From Clostridia bacterium (GTDB taxonomy: Bacteria; Bacillota; Clostridia; UMGS1883): a stretch of 5,103 nucleotides of DNA. Location: assembly GCA_017468215.1 (NCBI GenBank), contig JAFUJG010000135.1, positions 1 to 5,103 of the forward strand, written 5' to 3'. The number at the start of each line of letters is the position of its first letter. Position 1 is the stretch's first letter. A program made the translations under genes and the position numbers. Below are positions 4,641 through 5,103 of this stretch, in pieces. Under the pieces are notes generated by a model. That model saw only the letters and a list, made by a program, of their open reading frames with translations. It searched no databases and had not been told where the DNA came from.

Positions 4641-5103
4641 ATGGCAAGTTTGTCCCTTAAGCACATTTACAAAAGATATCCCGGCGGTGTTACAGCCGTT
4701 CACGATTTCAACCTCGAAATCAAGGATAAGGAATTCATCATCATGGTTGGTCCTTCCGGTTGTGGTAAGTCTACAACTCTCCGTATGATTGCAGGTTTGG
4801 AAGAAATCACTGAAGGCGAACTTTACATCGGCGATCGTCTCGTTAACGACATCGCTCCCAAGGACAGAGATATTGCGATGGTTTTCCAGAACTATGCTCT
4901 TTATCCTCATATGTCCGTATTTGAAAATATGGCATTTGGTCTTAAGCTCAGAAAGACTCCTAAGGAAGAAATCAACAAGAGAGTTCATGAAGCTGCTCGT
5001 ATCCTCGATATCGAACACCTTCTTGAAAGAAAGCCCAAGGCTCTTTCCGGTGGTCAGTGTCAGCGTGTAGCACTTGGTCGTGCTATCGTTCGTGAACCTA
5101 AGG
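4641..5103 (+). CDS. ugpC: Sugar ABC transporter ATPase, MsmX/UgpC/MalK type, N-terminal 154 residues (runs off right edge)
   Basis: This is the ATP-hydrolysing subunit of a CUT1-type carbohydrate or glycerol-phosphate importer, acting on the inner face of the membrane. The Walker A motif GPSGCGKST (37-45), the Q-loop [13 protein letters not shown] (81-93) and the ABC signature LSGGQ (135-139) are present. The Walker B Asp, the H-loop and the C-terminal regulatory OB domain lie beyond the edge; the family is about 360-370 residues. The phrase [18 protein letters not shown] is typical of MsmX/UgpC proteins, which often energise several sugar importers, so the substrate cannot be told. After the signature, Cys140 replaces the usual Arg in LSGGQRQR. 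AGGAGGT (4626-4632) lies 8 nt before the ATG. It has its own promoter and no permease genes are visible upstream, consistent with a shared ATPase gene. The symbol is the common family label, not proof of substrate. Confidence 0.92.
   Translation, partial: MASLSLKHIYKRYPGGVTAVHDFNLEIKDKEFIIMVGPSGCGKSTTLRMIAGLEEITEGELYIGDRLVNDIAPKDRDIAMVFQNYALYPHMSVFENMAFGLKLRKTPKEEINKRVHEAARILDIEHLLERKPKALSGGQCQRVALGRAIVREPK

Noticed and set aside
4638..5018. 126-residue minus-strand frame opposite the ABC ATPase
   Set aside because: It is a shadow of the ATPase gene, which has clear Walker A and signature motifs, a ribosome site and a promoter on the plus strand.
1..5103. CRISPR array, tRNA, rRNA or insertion sequence
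   Set aside because: No regularly spaced repeats, tRNA cloverleaf, rRNA segment or transposase fragment was seen on either strand.

Overview
This window looks like chromosomal DNA from a Firmicutes bacterium, probably an uncultured gut-type Clostridia (Oscillospiraceae/Ruminococcaceae-like). The reasons are the AT-rich intergenic DNA with strong AGGAGG ribosome sites and TTGACA/TATAAT promoters, the rpsF-ssb-rpsR operon, a secreted DUF4830 protein, and an MsmX/UgpC-type sugar-ABC ATPase. Species is not determinable from the sequence alone.

Layout. Positions 1-1298 (minus strand) hold the N-terminal 432 codons of a divergent EF-G-like GTPase that runs off the left edge. A divergent, AT-rich intergenic region (1299-1608) carries promoters for both directions and a structured rpsF leader. 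The compact operon rpsF (1609-1899), ssb (1913-2347), rpsR (2365-2610) follows and closes with a textbook terminator (2620-2654). It couples two neighbouring 30S proteins, S6 and S18, with single-stranded DNA-binding protein.

Positions 2655-2979 contain no convincing protein gene but are highly organised: an isolated hairpin (2660-2698), a good plus-strand promoter (2760-2788), a long rod-like inverted structure starting at the predicted transcription start (2794-2912), and an intrinsic terminator (2907-2962). The lower stem of the terminator overlaps the closing stem of the rod. A Shine-Dalgarno sequence and a small unknown gene follow (2980-3288), apparently starting at AUU. This is the part of the window most likely to be undescribed: either a small structured RNA or a switch-like leader.

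Positions 3332-3361 are a terminator. A two-gene unit follows: a secreted DUF4830 protein (3415-3777), whose -10 box lies so close to the ATG that its mRNA may be leaderless, and rsuA (3788-4486), a 16S rRNA pseudouridine synthase. From 4641 to the right edge is the first 154 codons of a sugar-ABC transporter ATPase with its own extended -10 promoter. Translation and ribosome functions (EF-G-like, S6, S18, RsuA) dominate the window. The small unknown gene, the DUF4830 gene and the ATPase have no obvious functional link to them.
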